From the NCBI GenBank assembly GCA_937916515.1, contig CALFSX010000258.1, forward strand, positions 1-59,530: 59,530 nt of DNA, written 5' to 3'. The translations under genes and the position numbers were made by a program. The notes beneath the pieces were generated by a model, which saw only the letters and a program-made list of their open reading frames with translations, did not search any database and was not told the DNA's origin. The stretch comes from an uncultured Planctomycetaceae bacterium. GTDB lineage: Bacteria > Planctomycetota > Planctomycetia > Planctomycetales > Planctomycetaceae. This document shows positions 32,428 to 41,603 of this stretch, one piece after another; positions within the stretch are counted from its first letter, which is position 1, and every line of letters starts with the position of its first letter.

Positions 32428-33387
32428 ATGGAACTTTCAAACGTAGCTCAGGCTTTCGATGCAGCCATCGAACAAATCGGCAAGGTTGTTGTCGGTCAAT
32501 TGGAATTGGTTGAAGGAGTGTTGATTGCTCTGTTTTCTGAAGGCAGCGTGCTGATCGAAGGTCCGCCGGGACTGGGCAAAACGTTGCTTGTGAACGTGCT
32601 TTCAAAAACCGTTACGTGCGACTTCAATCGAGTGCAGTTTACTCCCGACTTGATGCCTTCAGATCTGACGGGCCACAGTATCTACGACATGAAGGAGCAG
32701 CAGTTTCGTTTCAATCGTGGTCCAGCGTTTACCAACATTCTTTTGGCCGATGAAATCAACCGATCGCCGCCAAAGACTCAGGCCTCGTTGCTGGAAGTAA
32801 TGCAGGAACGTCAGATTACCGTTGATGGAATTACTCACGGACTTGACCGTCCGTTTCTTGTGATTGCCACGCAGAATCCGATTGAGCATGAAGGCACGTA
32901 TCCGCTGCCGGAAGCTCAGGTTGACCGGTTTATGTTCAAGCTGCTGGTGGACTATCCGTCCGTGGCTGACGAAGTGGACATTCTGCGGCACTACACAGCG
33001 GGGCGAGATCCACGTAACCTGCAGGACTTTGGCCTGGAATCAATTCTGAGGGCCGAAGATGTGATCGCGATTCAGCAGGCTGTGAAGCAGGTTATTGTTG
33101 AAGAAAAGATTCTGAAGTACATCGTTGATATCGTTGCCGCGGCTCGAACGTGGGGGGCCGTAACGGTTGGTCCAAGCCCTCGCGCTGGTGTGAATATGTT
33201 GATCGCCGCACGAACCCTGGCGGCCTGCCGCTCTCGCGATTTCGTCACGCCGGACGATATTAAAGAACTTGCACCATGGGTGTTGCGTCATCGTCTTCGC
33301 TTACGGCCGGAAGCGGAAATTGAAGGCACAACGCCAGATGAAACAATTCGCCAGATTATGGACAGTGTTGAGGCGCCTCGCTCATGA
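32428..33387 (+). CDS. MoxR-family AAA+ ATPase
   Basis: The 319-residue ATPase has Walker A GPPGLGKT (residues 45-52), the MoxR motif FTPDLMPSDLTG, Walker B ILLADEINRSPPKTQ (about 107), sensor 1 ATQNPIEHEGTYPLPEAQ and the GPSPRAGVN/DDIKELAPWVLRHRL lid. MoxR ATPases act as chaperones in assembling or activating membrane or metal-containing complexes. Overlaps the DUF58 gene by four bases. Confidence 0.95.
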   Translation: MELSNVAQAFDAAIEQIGKVVVGQLELVEGVLIALFSEGSVLIEGPPGLGKTLLVNVLSKTVTCDFNRVQFTPDLMPSDLTGHSIYDMKEQQFRFNRGPAFTNILLADEINRSPPKTQASLLEVMQERQITVDGITHGLDRPFLVIATQNPIEHEGTYPLPEAQVDRFMFKLLVDYPSVADEVDILRHYTAGRDPRNLQDFGLESILRAEDVIAIQQAVKQVIVEEKILKYIVDIVAAARTWGAVTVGPSPRAGVNMLIAARTLAACRSRDFVTPDDIKELAPWVLRHRLRLRPEAEIEGTTPDETIRQIMDSVEAPRS

Positions 33388-34745
33388 TCCCTTCGCGGCG
33401 ACTTATTCTGCTGACCATTCTGCTGACAACTCCACTGTTGCTGGGTGGCGCGAACGACGTGTTTCCGGATTCGGTTCCGGGAATCGGCTCGATCGATCTG
33501 TCGGGGCGTACGCTGGCAGATATGGCTCTGTTGCTGAACATTGTGCTGGTGATTGTGGCTGGCGTTGATGTTCTGATAAGCGGTTCTCCGGATGACATTC
33601 AGATCGAACGCGAAGTTTCGGAAGTGCTTAGCGTTGGCACGCCGAATCCGTGTCGCCTGATCCTGCACAGCAAGTGCCGGCTGCCATTATCTGTGACCGT
33701 GCATGATGATCCCGGAAATCTGTGTAAGACTGAACGACTGCCTCAAACAATTGCACTGGCTTCATGGAAGGAAGGCAGTGTCAACTACACCATCATTCCG
33801 CAAAAACGCGGTGCTGCAAATCTGGAAGCCGTTCATTTGCGGTTTCCAACGCTGTTGAAATTGTGGACTCGGCATCAGGTGCGGGAGCTAAAAACGGCGG
33901 TGCGAATTTATCCGGATATTCGAGCCGTCTATCGTTATGAACTGATGGCAAGTCGCAATCGTCTGGCTGAAATTGGCGTGCGAATGATGCGGATGCCCGG
34001 GCAAGGGCGAGAATTCGAACGCCTGCGTGAATATCGTTATGGTGACGACATTCGGCGAATCGACTGGAAGGCGACCGCCAGGCAGCGCGAACTTGTGACT
34101 CGCGAATTCAACGTCGAACGCAATCAAAACATTGTGCTAATGGTCGATTGTGGGCGATTTATGCGGAACGAAACTGACGGGATTTCGTACCTGGACCGCG
34201 CGCTGAATTCTGCCATCATGCTTAGCTACATTGCATTGGGCCAGGGGGACAATGTGTCGTTGCTGGCGTTTTCCAACAAGATCGAACGCTTTGTCAGACC
34301 GGTGCGAGGCAAGCCCGGCATTCAGAACATTTTGCGTTCGACGTATGACATCCAAGCCAGTACCAAAGCGGCTGATTACAGTTTGGCGCTGGAATACTTG
34401 TCGACCGTGCAACGTAAGCGAGCTCTTGTCATTTTGATTACCTTTGTGACTGACGAAGTGCAATTGAACATTATTGGAGAAAGTTTGCAGCTAAAGTCGT
34501 TGCCGTATCTTCCGATGTGCGTGCTGCTGCAGGACGTTGGTTTGCGAGAAATGGCTGACCGAATTCCAGACACGGATCTGGCCGCGTTTCACACAGCTGC
34601 CGCCGCTCAAATTCTAACCGGCCAGGCTCAACAGGTTGCGCGGATGCGAGAAAACGGAGTCATGATGGTGGACACTCCCCCTGACCTGTTAACAGAACGG
34701 CTGATCAACGAATACCTGATGATAAAAATGCGAAACCTAATGTAG
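33384..34745 (+). CDS. DUF58 domain membrane protein
   Basis: The 453-residue protein has two N-terminal membrane helices, a beta-rich part, and the DUF58 signature RLREYRYGDDIRRIDWKATARQRELVTREF (seen in two pieces around residue 215) followed by a VWA-like half (IVLMVDCGRFMRN, SLLAFSNKIERFV) with a DxGR in place of the DxSxS MIDAS motif. It is the usual partner of the MoxR ATPase. Confidence 0.94.
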   Translation: MIPSRRLILLTILLTTPLLLGGANDVFPDSVPGIGSIDLSGRTLADMALLLNIVLVIVAGVDVLISGSPDDIQIEREVSEVLSVGTPNPCRLILHSKCRLPLSVTVHDDPGNLCKTERLPQTIALASWKEGSVNYTIIPQKRGAANLEAVHLRFPTLLKLWTRHQVRELKTAVRIYPDIRAVYRYELMASRNRLAEIGVRMMRMPGQGREFERLREYRYGDDIRRIDWKATARQRELVTREFNVERNQNIVLMVDCGRFMRNETDGISYLDRALNSAIMLSYIALGQGDNVSLLAFSNKIERFVRPVRGKPGIQNILRSTYDIQASTKAADYSLALEYLSTVQRKRALVILITFVTDEVQLNIIGESLQLKSLPYLPMCVLLQDVGLREMADRIPDTDLAAFHTAAAAQILTGQAQQVARMRENGVMMVDTPPDLLTERLINEYLMIKMRNLM

Positions 34746-34750
34746 TTTCA

Positions 34751-34767
34751 GACTGTGAATCACAGTC
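34751..34767. other. Perfect 17-bp palindrome after DUF58 gene
   Basis: GACTGTGA and TCACAGTC flank one central base, five bases after the DUF58 stop. It has no T-tract, and the next gene starts 110 bases on. It may be an operator for the next gene or a weak terminator. Confidence 0.4.
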
Positions 34768-34875
34768 AATTATCAGCTTACGCCGGACCACATTGGAAAC
34801 GCCTTAGTAGTAAGGGTACTCTGCCCACCAGAACGTATTTTTTTTATAGTCTGGAACTTTTCAAAAGAGTGCATT

Positions 34876-35520
34876 ATGGATTTCATCAAATGGTTTGTCG
34901 GAGGCCTGATCGGTGCTGCAATTGGTGGAGCCGTTTGGATCGCAGTTGGTTATTTTCTGGAAGCTGAAGTTGGATATATAGCCTGGGGCATCGGCCTGTT
35001 GGCTGGCATTGGCGTTCGTGCGATGGCTGGCAATAGTGAAGGCGCCATGTGTGGTATCGCCGGTGTATTGTCAGCGGTTGGCGTCGTACTGCTTTCAAAG
35101 TATTTGGTTATCTCTTTGCACGTGAATGCACTGATCGCGAAAGAGGCCGATCTTGGTTCTCGACCGACGCCGAATGCAATGATTTCTTCTGTAGCTCACG
35201 AAGTGGTGATGGAATATGAAGATGCCGGGAAAAGCGTCGCCTGGCCAGCCGGTATGGATCCGGAAGAAGCATACGAACAGCAGCATTTTCCCAAGGATGT
35301 CTGGGCAGAAGCCAAGCAGCGATGGGACGATCTTTCACCAGACGAACAACAACAGCAAATTGACGAACGAGTTGCCCTGGTGCAGATGTTTGTTGACCAG
35401 ATGTCAGATACCGTGAAGGAAGAAGCATTCAAAGAAAGCCTAAGCCCGTTCGATTTGCTGTGGCTGGGACTGGCCGCGTTTACGGCATTCAGAGTCGGCG
35501 CTGGCGGTACGGAAGAATAA
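34876..35520 (+). CDS. Membrane protein of unknown function
   Basis: The 214-residue protein has three N-terminal membrane helices (WFVGGLIGAAIGGAVWIAVG, then ...GIGLLAGIGVRAMAG, ...CGIAGVLSAVGVVLLSKYL) with glycine-zipper spacing, and a soluble acidic part with PKDVWAEAKQRWDDLSPDEQQQQ. A last helix (about 195-208) ends the protein. I recognise this only as a planctomycete-type membrane protein. It may be a late member of the MoxR operon or separate. Confidence 0.8.
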   Translation: MDFIKWFVGGLIGAAIGGAVWIAVGYFLEAEVGYIAWGIGLLAGIGVRAMAGNSEGAMCGIAGVLSAVGVVLLSKYLVISLHVNALIAKEADLGSRPTPNAMISSVAHEVVMEYEDAGKSVAWPAGMDPEEAYEQQHFPKDVWAEAKQRWDDLSPDEQQQQIDERVALVQMFVDQMSDTVKEEAFKESLSPFDLLWLGLAAFTAFRVGAGGTEE

Positions 35521-35551
35521 GTTGCCAAGTCGCTGAAATTACGCCGATAAC

Positions 35552-35678
35552 GTTAGAGTCCTACTCAAAGTTACGCTTGCATGATCCTCGTAGCGACAAC
35601 GGAGCGGCTCGGCGGTTTGAACGTCCCACGTCTTCCCGCCATCCACGCCACCGGGGCAAAAGCGAAGCCCTTGTTAGA
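35552..35678 (+). repeat. Dispersed 130-bp intergenic repeat, copy A
   Basis: Copies A and D lie in plus orientation, B and C in minus. The shared core reads CGTAGCGACAACGGAGCGGC, then TCGGCGATTNGAACGTCCCA, CCACGCCACCGGG and a terminal GCGAAGCCCTTGTTAG. Copy A sits between the 34876 gene and DUF4105 and lacks the internal GCACGGTGCG dyad that the others have. Confidence 0.88.
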
Positions 35679-35752
35679 CGCCTCTTAGTGAATCGCGGTG
35701 TGTGCTGCGATGCCTGTCGCGTTTCGCTCTTTGGCGTAGCAATCGGTACGAT

Positions 35753-36793
35753 TTATTCCGAACGTGTTATCTTGCGGATATCGGTTGAGAAATCTGTCGT
35801 AATGCCAGCGGCTCGTGCAATTTCGTCAATTCGACATTGCTGTTGCAGGTCGGGAAAACTTTTCGTGTTTGTATCGATCAGCTGCTTCGAAAATGCGAAT
35901 CGATCAGCATATCCAGGAATCACGATGCGGAAATCCAGCCAGTTGATGGGCTCCGGTGTCAACTTGTAGGTATGGAAGACGATGTTGTTTGTGCAGTTGT
36001 TCAGCAACGAGTGATAGAATTCGGGGGATGCAGCCAGATGATTGACTCGTTCTGCGATGTCTCGAAATAGCTGCTGAACCTGAATCGGACTTGCCTGCAC
36101 CGGATACATGTAGACTCGGTCTTCTGGACGGAATACGGTTCGGGAGCCGATTTCGTCCTGTTCGTCTGCAATCACATAGATCAGTTCGTATTGACGGTAA
36201 AGTCCCTTAACCGGATCAAACTGCTCCCCCAGTTCCCGGCGAATTTCGACCGACACGCTGAAGTACCGAGTTGTCGTTCCTGAATCGTACGAAAAGGTCA
36301 GGAAGTTGTGCGAAAGCCCTTCCAGTGCGGTGAAACGCTGGACCACAAACCACACCTGTTTCAACTGACTTACGTCAAATTCAAGATCTGAATAGCTGAC
36401 GTCGAAGTCTGTTGAAGATCGATAGACATTGTTTCGAAATCCACTGATGGAAACTCGGTCTTCGAGTATTTCCACCAGTGGCATGATCTTGTTGTCGGCT
36501 TCCCAGCTGCGATCGTGCGAAGGTTGCTGCGTTAGCGTGATGATGTAAATCACGACAATGGAAGCGGAAACTTTCTGCAGCCACATGCGTTTTTGTGGTA
36601 TTCGAAAAAATGCAATGGCCACCGATAGCGTGTACGTAACCGCCAGTGGGATTCCGATCGCGATTGGCACATACCTGAAGTAATAGATTGCTCCCACAGC
36701 CCAAACAAACCCCGCAAACACACTGCACCAGACGACAGCACCAAGGCAGCGTAATAAACATCGTTTGATTAACTCGGGCAGTTTCATGAGCAT
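35753..36793 (-). CDS. DUF4105 domain membrane protein
   Basis: The 346-residue protein has three N-terminal membrane helices and an outer DUF4105 domain with the family's FLTFSYDS, YPVQASPIQVQQLFRDIAERVNHLA and the Cys motif HSLLNNCTNNIVFHTY. The conserved Cys and His suggest a papain-like or NlpC-like hydrolase, but this is inference. It lies between inverted copies A and B of the dispersed repeat. Confidence 0.87.
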   Translation of the reverse strand: MLMKLPELIKRCLLRCLGAVVWCSVFAGFVWAVGAIYYFRYVPIAIGIPLAVTYTLSVAIAFFRIPQKRMWLQKVSASIVVIYIITLTQQPSHDRSWEADNKIMPLVEILEDRVSISGFRNNVYRSSTDFDVSYSDLEFDVSQLKQVWFVVQRFTALEGLSHNFLTFSYDSGTTTRYFSVSVEIRRELGEQFDPVKGLYRQYELIYVIADEQDEIGSRTVFRPEDRVYMYPVQASPIQVQQLFRDIAERVNHLAASPEFYHSLLNNCTNNIVFHTYKLTPEPINWLDFRIVIPGYADRFAFSKQLIDTNTKSFPDLQQQCRIDEIARAAGITTDFSTDIRKITRSE

Positions 36794-36829
36794 AAACTAC
36801 GGGAACATTAGACAGATGCGTACAATCAG

Positions 36830-36966
36830 CCAACAAGGGCTTCGCCCCTGACCCGGTGGCGTGGATGGCGGGAAGACGTGGGGCGTTCTAGTCGCCGAGA
36901 TGCTCCGTTGTCGCTACGGACAATATTCACGCACCGTGCTCGCATAAGTTTTTGTCAGACTCCAAC
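36830..36966 (-). repeat. Dispersed 130-bp intergenic repeat, copy B
   Basis: Reverse orientation to copy A, starting CAACAAGGGCTTCGCC on the plus strand and running through the GGTGGCGTGGATGGCGGGAA core to the GCACCGTGC dyad. It is 37 bases upstream of the DUF4105 start and may affect its promoter. Confidence 0.88.
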
Positions 36967-37065
36967 GAGGCTGTGCCTCAGACCATTCGAGCTGCCGATC
37001 GAAAACGCTCCGTTGTCGCTCAGAAAACTTGACTCACCTTGAACATTTTCGCGGCAATAAGAAGT

Positions 37066-37188
37066 CTAACAAGAGCTTCGCCTTTGCCACAGTGGCGTGG
37101 TGTATTTTATAGCGTTGGACGTTCTAATCGCTGAGCCGCTCCGTTGTTGTTTCGAGTACTATGCGTGCACCGTGCGCGAGACTCTAAG
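37066..37188 (-). repeat. Dispersed 130-bp intergenic repeat, copy C
   Basis: Same orientation as B, 100 bases further right, and more diverged in the middle (TATTTTATAGCG in place of the GACGTGGG part). A scrap of the same repeat (GCTCCGTTGTCGCT) lies between B and C near 37006. Confidence 0.83.
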
Positions 37189-37270
37189 CAGGCCGGAAGC
37201 TTACACCACTTTTATTTTTTTTGTTGCTGTGGAACTGATCGGCCCGCACGCTGTTGCTGGTTTTGTAACT

Positions 37271-40171
37271 ATGATCGAATGGTTAAAGAGTAAACCTCGA
37301 ACTTATTTCACCGCCATTTCGGCGTGCGCATTGCTGTTTTTGGTCTGGTGTAGCCTGGGGAGTCGCGTTGATCATCGTCGTCAACTTGCTTTGCGTGCGT
37401 TTGCCAGCGGTCAGTATCAGTCGACAGTTGCATTCGCGACACGTGTGTTGGCTGTGTTGCCGGATGATACCGAACTCGCATTGCTTGCTGCCGATGCGGC
37501 TGAACGTATTGGCGATCATTCAGCGGCGATTCATTTTTTTGAAATGCTTCCAGCAAGTTTTCACGACGATGCGATTTGTTCCGGATGGAGAAACCTGGCC
37601 GACCTTCAGTTGCGGACAGGTAATCCCAGCACGGCTCGCGAAACGCTGGAACGAATTGTCAGCGAAGCGTCGAATGCTGTTTTAGCAAGACAGGATCTTG
37701 CTCGTTTGCTTAGTGGTTGTGGCGAGCGATTTCGGGCATTGGAGCAATCACGTTTTTTGCTGTCCAGTGGCGATGTGTCGCAGGAAGATCTTGTGCGACT
37801 GGCGAAAAACGGTCGCGCGCTGTTTAGTGTGTCTAAACTGTTGCGAATGCAAGCGTTGGACCGCTCCGAGTCAATGACCAGACGCGGACTGATTGAATCT
37901 GCGTTGGAACGAAGAGATATGTATCAACTTCGCGAACAGTTGGCTGGCTTGACCGATAATTCGATCACTTCCGTTCGCTGTCGATTGCGGTGCAGGACCA
38001 TGTTAGGCGGATTCAATGCAACGCAGCTTGAAGCTGATCTCAACAAATTGCAGACTGACACGCTCCACCCAGACGGTTTGATTTTGAGGGCCTTCTGCGT
38101 GAGCGACAAGTTGAGCGGAAGCGAAAGCGTACAATTGCTGCTGGATGCATTGAAACTTGATCCCTGGAATGTGCATGCGCTGCAAATGCTATCAGATCGA
38201 CTGCAGCATTCGAACGTTGCAGTTGCGAAGGAACTTCGCCAACTGGTAGCAACCGTAAACGAAATTGGTCGCCTGGCCGGGAGAACCGAAGGCCACTTGC
38301 AGGACGGAATCGCAGAAAGTCAGCTGGTGGGCCGTCTACGTTCTATTGGCAGAATTGATGAAGCGTTGGCGTGGGCTCGGCTTGCGCTACGAACGAACGC
38401 CGACCTTGATTGGGCGAATCAACTTGTGAGTGATTCTATCAATGGAGTTGATGACAATAAAGGCGTGAAGCCTTTCAAACATCCCATGCAAAAGCTTCAG
38501 GGCGCAATGCCAGCTGCGTTAGATTCTGAGCCACTCAAGGAATCAGTGGGCTTGAATGAGCAGGATTCCGGACGGCTTACATTTCACGATGTCGCGAGCC
38601 AATTTGGCATTCACTTCGCCTATGACAATGGCGTGTCGACTGCGCAGCAAGGGCTGAAAATGCATCAATGGACGGGAGGCGGAGTGGGAGTCGTCGACAT
38701 AGATGCGGATGCCTGGCCCGATTTGTATTTCACTCAAGGCGGTCAACGAGGCAACATTGTTGATAACAATCAGCCGGACGCAATATTTCGGAATCGTTTT
38801 GGCGACAGTTTTCAATCTGTTGCTGAAGTGGCGAATGTTGAAGAAACGCATTTTGGCCAGGGCGTGGCAGTGGGGGATGTTAACAACGATGGCTTTGATG
38901 ATCTTTACATTGCGAATATCGGCGAGAATCAGTTATTGATAAACCAGGGCGATGGCACCTTTGTCCGCAGCTTGGCGGTGGATCGCAATTTGGCGGACGA
39001 TGGGGCTGAATGGACGACAAGCGTTGCCATCGCAGACTTAAACGGCGATTCGTTGCCAGATTTGTATGACGTCAACTACCTGACAGGAGACAACGTATTT
39101 ACTGCAACCTGTGATCATGGAGGGCTTCAACGGATTTGTGGACCAACCGATTTTTCGGCCGCACGCGATCGCATTTGCCTTGCCAACGGGGAAGGACAGT
39201 TTCGCACAATTTCCGTGGACGGTTCCGAAATGGATTCTCGAGGCATGGGGCTGGTCATTGCTGACGTTTCCGGCAGTGGCGGCAACGTGATCTATGTGGC
39301 GAACGACGAGTCCGCCAATCAAATGCTGATTGTTGATCGGGAAACCTACACCATTCAAGACGTGGCTTTCGAAAGTGGAGTGGCGTTGAATCAGATGGGA
39401 CAGGCACAGGGAAGCATGGGAATCGCGTTTGGCGACTATGACCTTAACGGTTTGCCAGACATGTTCGCCACCAATTATTTCGCTGAAGCGAATGTATTGT
39501 ATTCTCAGGTGGCCACTTCCGTGTTCGTGGATCAAACACATTCGTCAAAGTTGGCAACGCCGGGGTTTGCGATGTTGGGCTTCGGCTGTCAGTTTTTTGA
39601 CGCTGATTCAGACGGTGATCTGGACCTGATCGTTGCAAATGGTCACCTGGACGACTTCACGCATCTGGGGCATCCGTTCCAAATGAATGCTCAAATTTTT
39701 GTAAACGATTCAGGCGAGCGGTTTAAGGAAGCTGACGTAAGTGGGAACTATTTCCAGCGTATGTTGTTGGGCCGAGCTGTCGCAATTCTTGATTGGAATC
39801 GTGATTCAAAGTGTGATCTTGTTGTGACTCACATCGGTGATCCTGCGAGCCTGCTGGCGAATGCTTCTGATCAATGCCTGGCGTCAATCAGCTTTCGTTT
39901 GATTGGGACAACATCACCCCGGCTGCCAATTGGAGCATCAATCGAAGTTAATTCAGATGGAACTTCTCATCGGGCATGGTTGGCAGCAGGAAACGGCTAT
40001 CAATGCAGCAACGAACGACAGTTGCGGCTTGCCGTCGATTTGCGCGAGACGAAAAGAATGATTGGCGTCTACTGGCCGGAAAGCAGTATTGCGAAGCAGG
40101 TTCAGGCCGGGGCTCAGCAGGAATTTGTCATCATCCAGGGACGACCGACGGCCTATAACGTACCGCGATAA
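37271..40171 (+). CDS. TPR - FG-GAP/VCBS - ASPIC/UnbV (CRTAC1-type) protein
   Basis: From the ATG at 37271 the 966-residue protein has an N-terminal membrane anchor (TAISACALLFLVWCSLGS), TPR-like helical pairs (about residues 45-400), then FG-GAP/VCBS repeats with Ca-binding DxDxDxxxD loops: DIDADAWPDLYF, GDVNNDGFDDLYI, DLNGDSLPDLYD, GDYDLNGLPDMFA, DADSDGDLDLIV and DWNRDSKCDLVV. It ends in an ASPIC/UnbV domain (IGASIEVNSDG, YWPESS). The cell-surface propeller probably mediates protein or glycan binding. The open frame reaches back to 37097 through repeat C, but the anchor fixes the start at 37271. Confidence 0.93.
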   Translation: MIEWLKSKPRTYFTAISACALLFLVWCSLGSRVDHRRQLALRAFASGQYQSTVAFATRVLAVLPDDTELALLAADAAERIGDHSAAIHFFEMLPASFHDDAICSGWRNLADLQLRTGNPSTARETLERIVSEASNAVLARQDLARLLSGCGERFRALEQSRFLLSSGDVSQEDLVRLAKNGRALFSVSKLLRMQALDRSESMTRRGLIESALERRDMYQLREQLAGLTDNSITSVRCRLRCRTMLGGFNATQLEADLNKLQTDTLHPDGLILRAFCVSDKLSGSESVQLLLDALKLDPWNVHALQMLSDRLQHSNVAVAKELRQLVATVNEIGRLAGRTEGHLQDGIAESQLVGRLRSIGRIDEALAWARLALRTNADLDWANQLVSDSINGVDDNKGVKPFKHPMQKLQGAMPAALDSEPLKESVGLNEQDSGRLTFHDVASQFGIHFAYDNGVSTAQQGLKMHQWTGGGVGVVDIDADAWPDLYFTQGGQRGNIVDNNQPDAIFRNRFGDSFQSVAEVANVEETHFGQGVAVGDVNNDGFDDLYIANIGENQLLINQGDGTFVRSLAVDRNLADDGAEWTTSVAIADLNGDSLPDLYDVNYLTGDNVFTATCDHGGLQRICGPTDFSAARDRICLANGEGQFRTISVDGSEMDSRGMGLVIADVSGSGGNVIYVANDESANQMLIVDRETYTIQDVAFESGVALNQMGQAQGSMGIAFGDYDLNGLPDMFATNYFAEANVLYSQVATSVFVDQTHSSKLATPGFAMLGFGCQFFDADSDGDLDLIVANGHLDDFTHLGHPFQMNAQIFVNDSGERFKEADVSGNYFQRMLLGRAVAILDWNRDSKCDLVVTHIGDPASLLANASDQCLASISFRLIGTTSPRLPIGASIEVNSDGTSHRAWLAAGNGYQCSNERQLRLAVDLRETKRMIGVYWPESSIAKQVQAGAQQEFVIIQGRPTAYNVPR

Positions 40172-40221
40172 TTCTGACGGTGGACGCGGCGCGTGGGTTT
40201 GAAACGGCGCGTAAAAAAGGA

Positions 40222-40330
40222 ACAAAACGCTACCTCCGCTTGCACCTGAGAACCGAAACCGCAGGGCTGCTTCGTTTCCGACCTGACCCGGTTTGGCAGG
40301 CCTCACCACAATTGGAGGCAGCGTTTCGCT
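40222..40330 (-). ncRNA. ffs: Signal recognition particle RNA (4.5S type)
   Basis: On the minus strand the universally conserved SRP helix 8 sequence is clear: GGGTCAGGTCGGAAACGAAG then CAGCCC at 40264-40289, with the symmetric internal loop (GGTCAGG / AGCAGCC). The terminal stem closes with AACGCTGCCTCC (plus 40314-40325, complemented) pairing with GGAGGTAGCGTT (40226-40237), giving a hairpin of about 110 nt, the bacterial small SRP RNA size. A run of six T (40215-40220 complement) follows as terminator. The apical loop reads G-GAAA-C, a GNRA tetraloop variant of the usual C-GGAA-G. A plus-strand 80-codon frame over it is not a gene. Confidence 0.92.
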
Positions 40331-40544
40331 CCTGTTTAAGCGACTCGCCTGAACCAGCATTATTCCGCGAAGAACATGTAAAGCAACCCGAAGCCGTCGG
40401 ATATCTGATGTTATTGCGGTAGCTGTGAAATATTTTCGATGAAAAGGCGTCTGCTATTCAGCCGACAGCCGCATCATGTTTCGATGTGAGCCCGTTTTAG
40501 GGGCTCAGCCAGTTGCCGATGCCGATCAATTTCGTTGGCTGGAA

Positions 40545-41165
40545 CTAGTCCATGAAGATTCGTTCGTAGCCTTCGAAAATCACGTCCAGCAAGTCACGTC
40601 CAGCTTCGGTTGCAGAATAGCGGACGTAGCCTTCTCCGTTTTCAACCTGTTCTGTAACGATTCTTACGTTGTCTTCTTCGCTGTACATCCATGCTTCTTC
40701 CTGCAGGATTTTGAAGTAGCCGTGCATGGCTTCTTCTTCTTGAGGGATGAAGACTTCGCCGTCAAGAAATAGCTGGTAGCTGTATTCTTCCAGTTTCGGC
40801 CATGGCATGTCAGCTGTTGTGCCACGATAGTATGGTTCCAACACAGAAGTGTCGGCGGGCTTCACATTGGGATTGTGAAGCATGTCAATGGCGTTCCATG
40901 GGCAAATGGTAAGCGTGTACAGGTCGCTGCTGTCTGATGGCGAGCGGTAGCACATTTGGCAGCCGATGCAGCGGCTGGTGTCGATTTGGTGGTAACTTTC
41001 CGATGGAACCGGGCTGACGACCTCGTAAATACAGTCAACTGGGCAAACAGACGCGCACGAATTGCAGGACGTGCAGCTATCTTTGTTGATCACGTTGATG
41101 TAGCGAGTTTCCTTCTTCCGGTCGGCTTTGCGTGTCCGGAAGTAGTCGGTCATGGAAATCGTCAT
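40545..41165 (-). CDS. Two-cluster 4Fe-4S ferredoxin-like protein
   Basis: The 206-residue protein (start at 41165, AGGA seven bases upstream) has a first cluster motif CTSCNSCASVCPVDC (about residue 31) and a second CIGCQMCYRSP...ICPW (about residue 66-90), each with four Cys. The C-terminal half (FLDGEVFIPQEEEAMHGYFKILQEEAWMY) is helical and acidic without known motif. It resembles planctomycete ferredoxin-family proteins that accompany electron-transfer steps. It is divergent from hemQ, about 440 bases away. Confidence 0.9.
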   Translation of the reverse strand: MTISMTDYFRTRKADRKKETRYINVINKDSCTSCNSCASVCPVDCIYEVVSPVPSESYHQIDTSRCIGCQMCYRSPSDSSDLYTLTICPWNAIDMLHNPNVKPADTSVLEPYYRGTTADMPWPKLEEYSYQLFLDGEVFIPQEEEAMHGYFKILQEEAWMYSEEDNVRIVTEQVENGEGYVRYSATEAGRDLLDVIFEGYERIFMD

Positions 41166-41603
41166 CGAAAGTCCTGCTGGATATGCGGATGATCGTGGGT
41201 TGGAAAATGCGTGGCGCGTTGCTTTGCTTATCGACAAAGCCAGCAATTTACGCCAGTAAACTGTACAACGGAACTCCGACGTGAGCCAGTCGATCCCGGA
41301 ATCGGGAGACACGTTTTTAGCCAAAACCTAGCCGTTTCCTGCGCGTGGGAACCACAACATGGCGATTTCCGCACATCCCGGATACCGTTCGGCCATTGTT
41401 GTCGACCGTTTGATAATGCAATTCGCTGGTTGGAAATGCCGTCGAGGCCATCCTACGATACGTCTTCGCCCGTTATTTTTCGGCGCGGAGACGATTCGCG
41501 GTCGGCGTTGGTGAAACATTCAAGACTCCGGCGACACAAGACACTGCCTTTCGAATACTTTGTCAGACTTCAAACATTCAAGCTTGAAATCGCAGCCAAA
41601 CTT
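41166..41603. other. Divergent intergenic region, no supported gene
   Basis: It lies between the ferredoxin gene and hemQ and should hold both promoters. The hemQ frame is open upstream to 41211, but those 131 codons do not resemble the family. No palindrome or repeat seen. Confidence 0.5.

Noticed and set aside
35552-37188. attC sites, because repeat copies end in TTGTTAG(AC)
   Set aside because: Copies point both ways, do not bound single-gene cassettes, and lack the paired L-boxes of attC; the end alone is too little.
37097-37270. N-terminal extension of the CRTAC1-type protein
   Set aside because: It translates the intergenic repeat copy C; the membrane anchor starts at 37271.
40180-40422. 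80-codon plus-strand ORF
   Set aside because: It lies over the SRP RNA gene on the other strand and resembles no protein.
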